A stretch of DNA of 64,000 nt from Amycolatopsis sp. cg9 (GTDB lineage: Bacteria > Actinomycetota > Actinomycetes > Mycobacteriales > Pseudonocardiaceae), in contig NZ_CP166850.1 in NCBI RefSeq assembly GCF_041346945.1, positions 4,278,001-4,342,000 of the forward strand. The letters run 5' to 3'. The notes below the pieces were generated by a model. The model saw only the letters and a list, made by a program, of their open reading frames with translations, was not told the DNA's origin and ran no database searches. Positions 1 through 8,370 of the stretch are shown here, piece after piece (the stretch's first letter is position 1; each line of letters starts with the position of its first letter). A program made the translations under genes and the position numbers.

Positions 1-562
1 CGAGCTGGTGAAGAACCCGGCGACGGCGGTCCGCGAGAACTGGGTCGTCGGCCCGTACGACTACTACGACCAGTTCCGCTACAACCCGAACAACGAGCCC
101 GACCTGCACTCGCCGTGGATGTACGCGCTCACCGGCCAGCCGGCGAAGACCTCGACCGTCGTGCGGGCCGCGCACACACTGTTCACCAACGCGCCCAACG
201 GCGTCACCGGGAACGACGACCTCGGCACCATGTCGGCCTGGTACGTCTTCAGCGCGCTGGGGCTCTACCCCGCCGTCCCAGGGACTGGGAACTTCGTGCT
301 CAACGCGCCGCGGTTCGAGAAGTCCGTGCTGCACCTGGAGAACGGGCGCGACATCACGATCAAGGCGCCCGGCGCGGACGGCTCGAAGCTGCAGTACGTC
401 TCGGGGCTGAAGGTCGGTTCGAAGCCCGGTGACAAGGTGTACGTCGGTGTCGACCAGCTCAAGCGCGGCGCGACGCTGGACTTCTCCCTGACTGCTGACG
501 TCGCGAAGGCGACGTGGGGGACTTCGCCGTCCGCGGCACCGGTTTCCCCGTGTTCTGACTAG
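1..562 (+). CDS. GH92 alpha-mannosidase, C-terminal part (5' truncated by window)
   Basis: This is the last ~186 residues of a glycoside hydrolase family 92 exo-alpha-mannosidase; the reading frame is already open at base 2 and runs to the TAG at 560-562. The stretch GNDDLGTMSAWYVFSALG followed by YPAVPGTGNFVLNAPRF is the conserved late catalytic region of GH92 enzymes, which remove mannose from glycans in a calcium-dependent inverting reaction. The beta-rich tail after it (HLENGRDITIKAPGA onward) fits the C-terminal beta-sandwich of the family. Any signal peptide lies outside the window. A strong hairpin follows directly, so this is the end of its transcript. Confidence 0.9.
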   Translation, partial: ELVKNPATAVRENWVVGPYDYYDQFRYNPNNEPDLHSPWMYALTGQPAKTSTVVRAAHTLFTNAPNGVTGNDDLGTMSAWYVFSALGLYPAVPGTGNFVLNAPRFEKSVLHLENGRDITIKAPGADGSKLQYVSGLKVGSKPGDKVYVGVDQLKRGATLDFSLTADVAKATWGTSPSAAPVSPCSD

Positions 563-570
563 ATAGCGGT

Positions 571-614
571 GCTCACGAACGTGGTTCGGACCACAGTGGA
601 CCACGTTCGTGAGC
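571..614. terminator. perfect 15-bp inverted repeat after GH92 gene
   Basis: GCTCACGAACGTGGT (571-585) and ACCACGTTCGTGAGC (600-614) are exact reverse complements around a 14-base loop. It starts 9 bases after the GH92 stop codon. There is no U-run, so it would be an actinobacterial-type hairpin terminator or mRNA 3' stabiliser. Its form suggests a dispersed repeat. Confidence 0.75.
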
Positions 615-790
615 ATCATCACGGGACCCGGTGTTCCGGTGAGGGCCGTCACGCCTCACACTGGGATGAGCACGTCCGACGACGCCGTTGACGTACAAGG
701 CAAGTCCGCCTTGGACGGTGTGTCGGGCGGCTTTTTCATGAACACAGCTCGTGCAGTGACCAACGTGGTGAGACCCCACAGGAGGAAGCA

Positions 791-1156
791 GTGTCCAGCA
801 AGGCCGCTCTAGTGTTCCGCGTGGCCGCAGTAGCCGAAGCCCTTTCCTGGGCGGCGCTGCTTGTCGGGATGTTCCTCAAGTACGTCGTCCACTCTTCCGG
901 TGAGGGCGGCGTGCCCGTCATCGGCATGGTGCACGGCGTGATCTTCGTCCTCTACGTGGTCGTCTCCCTGTCCGTGGCGAAGCCGCTCGGCTGGCGCCCG
1001 AAGACGCTGGTCCTCGCCCTGCTCGCGAGCATCCCGCCGCTGTTCACGTGGCTGTTCGAGAAGTGGGCGCTGCGCAACGGCAAGCTCGACGGCCCGCAGC
1101 GGCTGTCCCACGGCGGTGTCGGCCTGTTCCAGGTGCAGGAACCCGTCGCCGTCTGA
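791..1156 (+). CDS. DUF3817 integral membrane protein
   Basis: A 121-residue membrane protein of the DUF3817 type. Three hydrophobic segments are visible, around residues 5-28, 38-60 and 70-92, with a conserved GMVHGVIFVLYV stretch and a short basic/polar tail. The GTG start at 791 is preceded by GGAGG at 781-785. Members of this family sit in the cytoplasmic membrane and have no settled function. The gene stands alone, between the hairpin after the GH92 gene and a bidirectional terminator. The 228-base upstream gap contains a TTGACG box near 688-693 that could be a -35 element, but no convincing -10. Confidence 0.8.
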   Translation: MSSKAALVFRVAAVAEALSWAALLVGMFLKYVVHSSGEGGVPVIGMVHGVIFVLYVVVSLSVAKPLGWRPKTLVLALLASIPPLFTWLFEKWALRNGKLDGPQRLSHGGVGLFQVQEPVAV

Positions 1157-1170
1157 TCCCAGGATGTGAG

Positions 1171-1202
1171 AAAGGCCCGCACCGCCCGGTGCGGGCCTTT
1201 TT
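1171..1202. terminator. Rho-independent terminator, probably bidirectional
   Basis: AAAGGCCCGCACC pairs with GGTGCGGGCCTTT around a 5-base loop, with an A-run on one side and T-run on the other. It separates the convergent DUF3817 and MarR genes and can serve both. Confidence 0.9.
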
Positions 1203-1204
1203 CG

Positions 1205-1705
1205 TCATTCCGTGAAGTCGCCCGCGGCCCGGCGCACCTTCGTCAGCAGGTCGGTCAGCTGCTCGGTCTGCCGCTCGGTGAGCCCGGACAGCCCGAAGTC
1301 GATCGCCGTCACGGCCTCGGTCGCGGTCTCGCGGCGCTTGCGGCCCTCGTCGGTGATCTCGACGAGCGTCGTGCGCCGGTCCGTCGGGTGCGGCACGCGC
1401 TTGACGAGCCCGTCGCGCTCCAGCCGGTCGACTATGTTGGTGACACTGGTGGGGTGCAGCTGGAGCCGCTCGCCCATCACCCGCATCGGCAGGCTGGCGC
1501 TGCGGGCGAAGGTGAGCAGCACCAGTGCTTCGTACCGGGCGAAGGTCAGGCCGTGCGGCTTGAGCGCGCCGTCCACCGCGGACTGGATGATCTGCTGGAC
1601 CCGCATCACCCCGGTCACCGCGGCCATGGTCCCGGAGGGCCCGATCCGGTCCTCCCAGAGCGCGGCCGCGCGGGCGATCGGGTCGAACGGCAGCGGACGG
1701 TTCAT
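1205..1705 (-). CDS. MarR-family transcriptional regulator
   Basis: A 166-residue winged-helix regulator. The MarR core is visible: helices in QSAVDGALKPHGLTFARYEALVLL, the recognition region LQLHPTSVTNIVDRLERDGLV and the beta wing VPHPTDRRTTLVEITDEG. MarR dimers usually repress neighbouring or own promoters and release on binding small ligands. The ATG at 1705 is chosen because the frame further upstream is antisense to the next gene and has no family resemblance. It is divergent from the thiamine-binding-type gene with a 78-base gap, so the two may share a regulated promoter region. Confidence 0.88.
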   Translation of the reverse strand: MNRPLPFDPIARAAALWEDRIGPSGTMAAVTGVMRVQQIIQSAVDGALKPHGLTFARYEALVLLTFARSASLPMRVMGERLQLHPTSVTNIVDRLERDGLVKRVPHPTDRRTTLVEITDEGRKRRETATEAVTAIDFGLSGLTERQTEQLTDLLTKVRRAAGDFTE

Positions 1706-1783
1706 GACACGCGAAGTTACCAGCGGGTACCGGCGCGTGTCCCACGACCGGCGGAAAGAGCACCGAAGAAGGGACTTCCGACC

Positions 1784-2086
1784 ATGATCGTCGCGTTCAG
1801 CGTGAGCCCGTCCGGCGGGGAGCCCGACGGCGGAGTCAGCGAAGCCGTGGCTCGCGCCGTCAAGGTGGTCCGCGACTCCGGGCTGCCCAACTCGACCAAC
1901 GCGATGTTCACGAACATCGAGGGCGAGTGGGACGAGGTGATGGCCGTCGTGAAGCGCGCGGTGGAAGCCGCGGGGGAGGGCTCGGCGCGCGTCGGGCTCG
2001 TCCTGAAAGCGGACATCCGGCCGGGCTTCGAAGGCCAGCTGGAGGCCAAGGTGGAACGCGTGGAAGCCCGCCTCCGCGAGTCGTGA
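1784..2086 (+). CDS. MTH1187/YqgV family thiamine-binding-type protein
   Basis: A 100-residue protein of the MTH1187 (former DUF77) family. The pattern of VAFSVSPSG at the N-terminus, PNSTNAMFTNIEGEWDEVMAVVKRA in the middle and SARVGLVLKADIRPG at the end is characteristic of this ferredoxin-like fold, whose members form tetramers and bind thiamine or hydroxymethylpyrimidine-like ligands. The ATG at 1784 follows a purine-rich GAAGAAGGG at 1766-1774. It is transcribed away from the MarR gene. Exact ligand and role are not known from the sequence. Confidence 0.82.
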   Translation: MIVAFSVSPSGGEPDGGVSEAVARAVKVVRDSGLPNSTNAMFTNIEGEWDEVMAVVKRAVEAAGEGSARVGLVLKADIRPGFEGQLEAKVERVEARLRES

Positions 2087-2098
2087 GTCCCAAGCACC

Positions 2099-2175
2099 CC
2101 AATGTGGCGTTCGCTGCGCTGGACGCACCGAACGCCACATTGGGTGCGCTGGACGCAACCAACGCCACATTGGGG
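2099..2175. repeat. 30-bp tandem/inverted intergenic repeat, hairpin-forming
   Basis: CCAATGTGGCGTTCG (2099-2113) is an exact reverse complement of CGAACGCCACATTGG (2129-2143). A second copy of the right half (AACGCCACATTGGG at 2161-2174) follows, and TGCGCTGGACGCA occurs at 2115-2127 and again at 2145-2157. Two alternative hairpins are therefore possible. It lies between convergent genes and may act as a bidirectional terminator. Confidence 0.85.
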
Positions 2176-2183
2176 CGCGCGGG

Positions 2184-2645
2184 TCAGGGGAGCGGCGGGG
2201 TGAAGGCGACCGTCCAGCGGCCGTCTTCGCTCGTCACCGTCAAGGGGTAGCTGAACGGCTTGCCGTCTCCGAGCGTGCCCGTCACCGTGGCGCGCGACGG
2301 GGTGGCGGCGTCCGGCCCCAGCGCCACCCGCACGTCGTGGACGCCGTGGTCGGTCAGCACCGCGACGTAGTCCTTCGCGAAGTCGCCGCCGCCGGAGCCG
2401 GGGTAGTCGAGCAGGTCGGCCAAGGCGTCCGCGTCGTGCCCGGAAAGCGCCGTGGCCAGGCGGTCACCCAGCTCGGCGGGGGAAGCCGCGCCCGGGTCCG
2501 GCTCGTGCACGATGAGCAGCGTCACCGCGCCGATCCACGCGACGGCGGCGGCGATCGAGAGTCCCACCTTCACGTCACGCCGGATGTGCACCCGGCCGAG
2601 CCTGCCCCAGCGACGCCGTCCTGCCAAGCGGACCGGCCGGGGCAC
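2184..2645 (-). CDS. single-pass membrane protein with extracytoplasmic NTF2-like-sized domain, unknown
   Basis: About 153 residues from the GTG at 2645, or 135 from the GTG at 2591. There is a strongly basic N-terminus (RRRWGRLGR), one hydrophobic segment ([20 protein letters not shown]) and a ~105-residue outer domain starting after [21 protein letters not shown]. The outer domain pattern (helix, LADLLDYPG, then strands ending [13 protein letters not shown]) resembles small lumazine-binding/NTF2-like lipoprotein domains, but this is only a resemblance. It is divergent from the CnoX-like gene with a very short gap, which makes the shorter start plausible. Function unknown. Confidence 0.6.
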   Translation of the reverse strand: MPRPVRLAGRRRWGRLGRVHIRRDVKVGLSIAAAVAWIGAVTLLIVHEPDPGAASPAELGDRLATALSGHDADALADLLDYPGSGGGDFAKDYVAVLTDHGVHDVRVALGPDAATPSRATVTGTLGDGKPFSYPLTVTSEDGRWTVAFTPPLP

Positions 2646-2683
2646 CCGGTGAAACCGTCCGGCGCGCGTGCCAGGATGGAAGC

Positions 2684-3658
2684 GTGACACAGCCACGCGG
2701 ATCTGCAGCGAAGTCAGCGGCCTTGTCCGCCGCCCTGTCCGGCGCGGTCGACCTGTCCGCGCTCAAGGCGCGCGCCGACGCGGCGCAGCGGCAGCCGGCC
2801 CCGCAGGCCGGCCCGCCCGGCGGCGACGGCCCGCCGGCGCCCGTCTCGACCGACGCCGTGATCGATGTCACCGAGGCCACCTTCCAGACCGAGGTCGTGG
2901 AGCGGTCCCTGCGCCAGCTGGTGATCGTCGACCTGTGGGCCGAGTGGTGCGGCCCGTGCAAGCAGCTGTCCCCGGTGCTCGAGCGGCTGGCCGCCGAGTC
3001 CGCCGGCGCGTGGGTCGTGGCGAAGGTCGACGTCGACGCCAACCCGCGGATCGCGCAGCTGTTCGGCGCGCAGTCGATCCCGACGATCGTCGCCATCGGC
3101 GGCGGCCAGCCGGTCGACGCGTTCTCCGGCGCGCTGCCCGAGCCGGAGATCCGCAAGTGGATCAACGCGCTCCTGGACGCCCTGCGCGACAAGCTGCCGT
3201 CGATCCGCGAGGCGGAGGCCAACGGCGGCGGCCCGGTCGAGGAGCCCGAAGACCCCCGCTTCACCGAGGCGGAAGAGGCCTTCGAGCGCGGCGACTTCGC
3301 CGCGGCCCAGGCGGCCTACGAGCGCATCCTCGACGTCGAACCGGCCAACGAGCTGGCGAAGAACGCCCTGGCCCAGGTCAAGTTCACCGCCCGCGCGGAG
3401 AGCGCGGACCCGGAGGCCCCCGCGAAAGCCGACGCCGACCCGTCCGACCTGGCGGCCCAGCTCGACGCGGCCGACCTGGAGATCGCGGCGAACGACGTCG
3501 AGGCGGGCTTCAAGCGCCTGATCGACGCGGTCCGCCGCACGGCGGGGGAGGACCGGAACAAGGTCCGCGAGCACCTGGTGGCCCTGTTCGACCTCTTCGA
3601 CCCGGCCGACGACCGGGTAATGAAGGCCCGCCGCGACCTGGCCAGCGCCCTCTTCTAG
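2684..3658 (+). CDS. CnoX/YbbN-like thioredoxin-TPR co-chaperone
   Basis: A 324-residue cytoplasmic protein. After a ~60-residue Ala/Pro-rich leader comes a thioredoxin fold with the active-site WAEWCGPCK (Cys89 and Cys92) and the cis-proline region SIPTIVAIG. The C-terminal third carries TPR-like helices ([20 protein letters not shown] and [20 protein letters not shown]). This layout matches the YbbN/CnoX family, which holds oxidised unfolding proteins and hands them to chaperones. Unlike E. coli CnoX (SxxC), it keeps both cysteines and so may be redox-active. The start is GTG at 2684 with a GGAAGC-like site just before it. A terminator follows. Confidence 0.88.
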   Translation: MTQPRGSAAKSAALSAALSGAVDLSALKARADAAQRQPAPQAGPPGGDGPPAPVSTDAVIDVTEATFQTEVVERSLRQLVIVDLWAEWCGPCKQLSPVLERLAAESAGAWVVAKVDVDANPRIAQLFGAQSIPTIVAIGGGQPVDAFSGALPEPEIRKWINALLDALRDKLPSIREAEANGGGPVEEPEDPRFTEAEEAFERGDFAAAQAAYERILDVEPANELAKNALAQVKFTARAESADPEAPAKADADPSDLAAQLDAADLEIAANDVEAGFKRLIDAVRRTAGEDRNKVREHLVALFDLFDPADDRVMKARRDLASALF

Positions 3659-3667
3659 AGCTCACGG

Positions 3668-3700
3668 AAAAGGCCCCCACCGGGCGGTGGGGGCCTTTTT
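3668..3700. terminator. Rho-independent terminator, bidirectional
   Basis: AAAAGGCCCCCACC and GGTGGGGGCCTTTTT form a strong stem with a GGGC loop, A-run on the left and T-run on the right. It lies between the convergent CnoX-like and metallopeptidase genes. Confidence 0.92.
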
Positions 3701-3711
3701 CACGCCTTCGC

Positions 3712-5145
3712 TCAGCCGTACTGCTTCGAGCAGACCGACGAACCTTCGAGATAGCCCTTCCGCAGCGACTCGACGCGGTCGAAACCGCTGTCCGGGCGCT
3801 TCCCGTTGACGTCCGCCGACACCAGGCTCTCCGGCTGCAGCAGGTCCGCGATGGCCTCGTCGAGGTCACCGGCCGACAGCCGCAGGTCGCCCGGCCGGTT
3901 CGTGAACGCCGCCCACGCGCCCACCAGGCACGCCGTGCGCAGGCCCGCGTTCGCGTTGTCGATCGACGCGCCGACGCCCTTCTGGATGCCGAGCGCGTAC
4001 CGCGAAGCGACTTCCGAGAACGCCGCGAAGTCGCCCATGCCGCCCGGGTCCTCGCCCTTCATCTCGGCCTCGCGGTCGATCGGCTGGGCCAGCTCCGCCA
4101 GCTTCGCCAGGTCGATGCTCACCGTGTTGTCGCCGGGGCAGTACGACGCCGGCGGCGTGGTCTGGCAGCTGCCGCCGTCGGTGATCTCCGGCGCGGCGAC
4201 GCCGGCGCCCTTGAAAGCCTCGTCGAGGCTCTTCTTCAGCAGCTCGACGGCCTGGTCGTTGAACTTCGCGTCGCCCTTGCCCTTGTCGCCCTTGTCGAAC
4301 GGGCGCTCGGTCAGCCGGGCCTTGACGTTCTCGTTGTTCATCGCCGCGCACTCCTTCGGGCCCTTCTCGAACCCGGCCTGGAACGCGTACGTGCGGTCGA
4401 ACGCCGTGCCGTGGGCGCCGCGGTCGGCGGCGCTGGTGCCCGCCTGGTCGCGGATCAGGAACATCGACGCCATCACCTGGTTCAGGCCCTCGGACGTCGA
4501 CACCCGGTAGAACTTGCTCTTGTCCTCGGCGACCCAGCGGAAGTAGCCGCCGGCGAAGCAGTCGGCCTGCTGCTCCTTGACCACGGTCGGGGTGCTCTTG
4601 GTGATCCCCGCCTTGTCGCCGAGCCGGTACTGGACGGCGTGGCCGAACTCGTGCGCGAGCACGACGACCACCGACATCGGCCCGAACCGCTGGCGCAGCA
4701 TCGGCAGCAGCACGCCGCGGTCCCACGCCACCGAGTCGTCGACCGGGCAGTAGAACGCGTTCACGAGCTTCTTGACGCTGCCGCAGCCGGTCTCTTCGGT
4801 GTCGGTCTGCGCGTCGTAGGACAGCAGCGACTTCACCGGCTCGAACTGCTGGCCGAAGTCGGCCTGCAGGTGCTCGCCCCAGTACGTCTGGACGTCGGCG
4901 ATGGCGGCGGTGGCGAGCTTGTCGTCCTCGCCGCCGTCGGCGTTGCGGACGTCGAGGTCCGGCGATGGCGCGTCCGGCTTGAGGCCGCTTTCGAAGTGCG
5001 TCACCGGCAGCCCGGACACCGAACCGGCGCCGTTGTCCTGGACCGGCCCGCTCCCCGAGCTGCCCTTGTCGTTGCACCCGCTCACGGCCACGGCCGCGAC
5101 GGCGAGCAACGCGACCAGCGCGCGCCGTCCTCCCCCTGGGATCAT
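3712..5145 (-). CDS. neutral zinc metallopeptidase, lipoprotein
   Basis: A 477-residue secreted lipoprotein. A short signal peptide ends in the lipobox VSGC (about residues 19-22), followed by a Ser/Gly linker. The zinc-binding helix is HEFGH (residues 165-169) in VVVLAHEFGHAVQYRLGD, and downstream EQQADCFAGGYF supplies the third-ligand glutamate region typical of the putative neutral zinc metallopeptidase family. The ATG at 5145 gives a clean signal peptide; the much longer frame upstream is only antisense to glgP. The enzyme would act at the outer membrane face or cell wall; substrates are unknown. Confidence 0.87.
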   Translation of the reverse strand: MIPGGGRRALVALLAVAAVAVSGCNDKGSSGSGPVQDNGAGSVSGLPVTHFESGLKPDAPSPDLDVRNADGGEDDKLATAAIADVQTYWGEHLQADFGQQFEPVKSLLSYDAQTDTEETGCGSVKKLVNAFYCPVDDSVAWDRGVLLPMLRQRFGPMSVVVVLAHEFGHAVQYRLGDKAGITKSTPTVVKEQQADCFAGGYFRWVAEDKSKFYRVSTSEGLNQVMASMFLIRDQAGTSAADRGAHGTAFDRTYAFQAGFEKGPKECAAMNNENVKARLTERPFDKGDKGKGDAKFNDQAVELLKKSLDEAFKGAGVAAPEITDGGSCQTTPPASYCPGDNTVSIDLAKLAELAQPIDREAEMKGEDPGGMGDFAAFSEVASRYALGIQKGVGASIDNANAGLRTACLVGAWAAFTNRPGDLRLSAGDLDEAIADLLQPESLVSADVNGKRPDSGFDRVESLRKGYLEGSSVCSKQYG

Positions 5146-5277
5146 CTGTTCACTCGCTCTCGTACCCACCCGTACCCGACGGGCAGGACCATACCCAGGG
5201 CTTACGCGGAGCGTGCACGTTATCCCCGAACTACTCCCCCGCGCACCGCCGCCCGCGGCCCGATATCGTCGCATTCC

Positions 5278-7809
5278 ATGCGTGCAGTCCGCCGGTTCAC
5301 CGTTCGCGCCAGCCTCCCGGAGTCCCTGTCCGGCCTCGGCGCGCTGGCCACCAACCTGCGCTGGACGTGGCACCCGCCGACGCGCGACCTGTTCGCGTCG
5401 ATGGACGCCGAGCTGTTCAACGCCGTGCGCGACCCGCTGCGGATGCTGACCGCGCTGCCGCCGGCCCGGCTCGACGAGCTGGCCGTCGACGACGACTTCC
5501 TCGCACGCGCCCGCGCCGCGGCCGAGGACCTGGAGCGGTACCTGGACGAGCCGCGCTGGTACCAGCAGCGCGACGACGCCGACCTGCCACCGGCGGTCGC
5601 CTACTTCTCGATGGAGTTCGGCGTCACCGAGGCCCTCCCGAACTACTCCGGCGGCCTCGGGGTGCTGGCCGGCGACCACCTCAAGGCCGCGTCCGACCTG
5701 GGCGTGCCGATGGTCGGCGTCGGCCTGCTCTACCGCAACGGCTACTTCCGTCAGTCGCTGTCGCTCGACGGCTGGCAGGTCGAGCACTACCCGGTGATCG
5801 ACCCGAACGCGTTCCCCCTCGAACTGCTGACCGCGGGCGGGCGGCCGGTGCTGATCGGCGTCGCGATGCCGGGCGGGCGCGAGCTGTGCGCGCAGATCTG
5901 GCAGGCCCGCGTCGGCCGGGTCCCGCTGCTGCTGCTCGACACCGACGTCGAGGCCAACGACGAGGACCTGCGCGGCGTCACCGACCGCCTCTACGGCGGC
6001 GACGCCGACCACCGGCTGCGGCAGGAGATCCTGGCCGGCATCGGCGGGTTCCGCGCGGTGCGGAAGTACTGCGAGCTGACCGGCCACCCGCAGCCGATGG
6101 TGTTCCACACGAACGAAGGCCACGCGGGTTTCCTGGGGCTGGAGCGGGCGCGCGAGATCGTCCAGGCCGACGGCCTCGCGTTCGACGAAGCCATGCCCGC
6201 GGTCCGGGCCGGGACGCTGTTCACCACGCACACCCCGGTCAGCGCGGGCATCGACCGGTTCCCGGTGGACCTGGTGCAGCGCTACTTCAACGACGGCAGG
6301 CTCGTCCCGGACATCGACCCGCGGCGCGTGCTCGCGCTCGGCGCCGAGGACAACCCCGGGCTGTTCAACATGGCGCACATGGGCCTGCGGCTGGCGCAGC
6401 GGGCGAACGGCGTCTCGCAGCTGCACGGGCGCGTCACGCGGCGGATGTTCTCCCGGCTGTGGCCCGGCTTCGACCACGACGAGGTGCCGATCTCGTCGGT
6501 GACCAACGGCGTCCACGGCCCGACGTGGGTGGCGCGCGAGCTGAGCACGCTGCTCGGCCGCGAATGGGGCCTCGACGTCGGTGAGGGGCCGCTGCGCGAC
6601 GGCGTCTCGGACGCCCAGCTGTGGGCGCTGCGGCGCGAGCTGCGCGAGAAGCTGGTGCACGAGGTGCGGCGCCGGGTGCGCGCGGCGTGGCTGCAGCGCG
6701 GCGCGTCCCCGCTGGAGCTCGGCTGGGTGGACTCGGTCTTCGACCCGGACGTGCTCACGGTCGGGTTCGCCCGCCGCGTCCCGACGTACAAGCGGCTGAC
6801 GTTGATGCTGCGCGACCCCGAGCGCCTGCGCACGCTGCTGCTCAACGAGGACCGCCCCCTCCAGGTCGTCGTGGCCGGCAAGTCGCACCCGGCCGACGAG
6901 AACGGCAAGCAGCTGATCCAGCAGATCGTCCGGTTCGTCGACGGCGCGGACGTGCGGCACCGGATCGTGTTCCTCCCGGACTACGACATGTCGATGGCGC
7001 GGTACCTCTACCGCGGCTGCGACGTCTGGCTGAACAACCCGGTGCGCCCGCTGGAGGCGTGCGGGACGTCGGGCATGAAGTCGGCGCTCAACGGCGGCCT
7101 GAACCTCTCCATCCGCGACGGCTGGTGGGACGAGTGCTACGACGGCAGCAACGGCTGGGCGATCCCGACCGCGGACGGCGTCACCGACCCCCTGCGCCGC
7201 GACGACCTCGAGGCGGCGGCGCTGTACGAGCTGCTCGGCCAGCAGATCGCGCCGTTGTTCTACGACCGCTCCGGCGAAGGCGGCGTGCCCACCGGCTGGC
7301 TGTCGATGGTGTGGCACACGCTGGAGACGCTGGGCCCGCGGGTCCAGGCGTCCCGCATGGTCCGCGAGTACGTCGACAACGGCTACCTCCCGGCCGCCCG
7401 CATGGTGGCCACGGCCACCGGCGACGGCTACCGCGGCGCGCTGTCGCTGGCGGACTACCGCACGAAGCTCGAGGTCTCCTGGCCCCGGCTGCGCATCTTC
7501 GACTCCGAGCTCCTGGTGGAGCAGACCGAGCCGCTGGTGGTCGGCACCGAGGTGACCATCCGCGCCCGCATCGACCTGGCCGGCCTCGACCCGTCCGAAG
7601 TGGACATCCAGGCGGTGGTCGGCCAGGTCGGCGACGACGACGAACTCCGCGACGCGGTCACGGTCCCGATGACGGAGGACGGCATCGGCGCCTTCGCGGC
7701 GAGGTTGAAGCTGCCGAGGCCGGGGTCGATCGGGTACACGGTGCGGGTGCTGCCTAAGCACGGGCTGCTGGCGACGCCGGCGGAACTGGCCCGGGTCGTC
7801 CTGGCCTGA
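5278..7809 (+). CDS. glgP: alpha-glucan (glycogen/maltodextrin) phosphorylase, GT35
   Basis: An 843-residue enzyme of the actinobacterial/archaeal-type alpha-glucan phosphorylase group. It releases glucose-1-phosphate from alpha-1,4-glucans using pyridoxal phosphate. An N-terminal DUF3417 segment (FTVRASLPESLSGLGALATN) precedes the catalytic domain. Recognisable motifs are VAYFSMEFGVTEALPNYSGG, MVFHTNEGHAGFLGLERAR, and EACGTSGMKSALNGGLN, where Lys601 is the expected PLP Schiff-base lysine. The length is normal for the family. The ATG at 5278 is the first in frame that leaves a conserved N-terminus. It is divergent from the metallopeptidase gene. Together with the GT4 synthase near 61-62 kb it points to intracellular glucan turnover. 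Confidence 0.94.
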   Translation: MRAVRRFTVRASLPESLSGLGALATNLRWTWHPPTRDLFASMDAELFNAVRDPLRMLTALPPARLDELAVDDDFLARARAAAEDLERYLDEPRWYQQRDDADLPPAVAYFSMEFGVTEALPNYSGGLGVLAGDHLKAASDLGVPMVGVGLLYRNGYFRQSLSLDGWQVEHYPVIDPNAFPLELLTAGGRPVLIGVAMPGGRELCAQIWQARVGRVPLLLLDTDVEANDEDLRGVTDRLYGGDADHRLRQEILAGIGGFRAVRKYCELTGHPQPMVFHTNEGHAGFLGLERAREIVQADGLAFDEAMPAVRAGTLFTTHTPVSAGIDRFPVDLVQRYFNDGRLVPDIDPRRVLALGAEDNPGLFNMAHMGLRLAQRANGVSQLHGRVTRRMFSRLWPGFDHDEVPISSVTNGVHGPTWVARELSTLLGREWGLDVGEGPLRDGVSDAQLWALRRELREKLVHEVRRRVRAAWLQRGASPLELGWVDSVFDPDVLTVGFARRVPTYKRLTLMLRDPERLRTLLLNEDRPLQVVVAGKSHPADENGKQLIQQIVRFVDGADVRHRIVFLPDYDMSMARYLYRGCDVWLNNPVRPLEACGTSGMKSALNGGLNLSIRDGWWDECYDGSNGWAIPTADGVTDPLRRDDLEAAALYELLGQQIAPLFYDRSGEGGVPTGWLSMVWHTLETLGPRVQASRMVREYVDNGYLPAARMVATATGDGYRGALSLADYRTKLEVSWPRLRIFDSELLVEQTEPLVVGTEVTIRARIDLAGLDPSEVDIQAVVGQVGDDDELRDAVTVPMTEDGIGAFAARLKLPRPGSIGYTVRVLPKHGLLATPAELARVVLA

Positions 7810-7810
7810 G

Positions 7811-8041
7811 TCACCAGTACGGCGGCGGCACCACCGGCCCCGGGAAGGGCGGCGGGATCCGGTGCGGCCCCGACGGCGGCGGCGGGGGAAACACGCCCAG
7901 CTCCTGCAGCCGGATCCGGTCCTGCAGGACGGCGACCAGGAAGTCGTGCTGCCGCTGCCGGCGCCGGAGCCAGCAGGTCGTCACCAGGCTGGTCGAGGTC
8001 ACGCCGAACAGGTACGCGAAGACGAGCGCGGCCAGTTGCAT
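7811..8041 (-). CDS. small membrane protein with proline-rich tail
   Basis: A 76-residue protein: one hydrophobic segment right at the N-terminus (LAALVFAYLFGVTSTSLVTT), a basic stretch (WLRRRQRQH), a helix (DFLVAVLQDRIRLQELG) and a proline/glycine-rich C-terminus (FPPPPPSGPHRIPPPFPGP). The ATG at 8041 has GGAG about 7 bases upstream. An earlier in-frame ATG at 8122 would add 27 residues. Its stop nearly abuts the glgP stop on the other strand. No family recognised. Confidence 0.55.
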   Translation of the reverse strand: MQLAALVFAYLFGVTSTSLVTTCWLRRRQRQHDFLVAVLQDRIRLQELGVFPPPPPSGPHRIPPPFPGPVVPPPYW

Positions 8042-8370
8042 CGGGTTCTCCGGGGGTCCGAGGGGCCGCTCCGTTCGCGGCCGACGAATCCACGGTAAGC
8101 ACGGTGATCCTTTTTCGGCCACTGATCAGCGGTTTCCGCCGGAAACGTGACACCGGACAGTCGTACGGTTCTGTTTTGGTCAAGAAGTCGCCATGGCGGG
8201 TTCTTGGCCAGAATCGCCTTCGGACCGGTCGGGTGTGGCCACAATTTGGCATAAACGCAGGTGGGAGGCATTCCCGCGAGCTTGACACGCCAGTGGGCAA
8301 ACCTGTTGTCGCACCGCATGAACACTCCTTTAAGATGCCTTTCCCGGTGGCGGAAAAGCAGGCGGAGGCG
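8042..8370. other. 329-base intergenic region, comparatively AT-rich
   Basis: No gene is seen here. It contains a small hairpin, GTTTCC (8132-8137) with GGAAAC (8141-8146). TTGACA at 8282-8287 is a good -35 hexamer but lacks a clear partner. TTGTCG at 8306-8311 with TTTAAG at 8329-8334 (17-base spacer) could be the promoter of the following operon. This would favour the downstream ATG at 8371 over the one at 8336. Confidence 0.45.

Noticed and set aside
1706..2170. N-terminal extension of the MarR protein on the minus strand
   Set aside because: Antisense to the thiamine-binding-type gene, no MarR similarity; ATG 1705 fits the family.
2668..5277. Long plus-strand open frame continuing upstream of glgP
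   Set aside because: It is antisense to the metallopeptidase and out of frame with the CnoX-like gene, with Arg/Pro/Val-rich shadow composition; glgP begins at 5278.
5146..7761. Long minus-strand open frame upstream of the metallopeptidase
   Set aside because: Shadow of glgP in a GC-rich codon-position frame; the real lipoprotein signal peptide starts at 5145.
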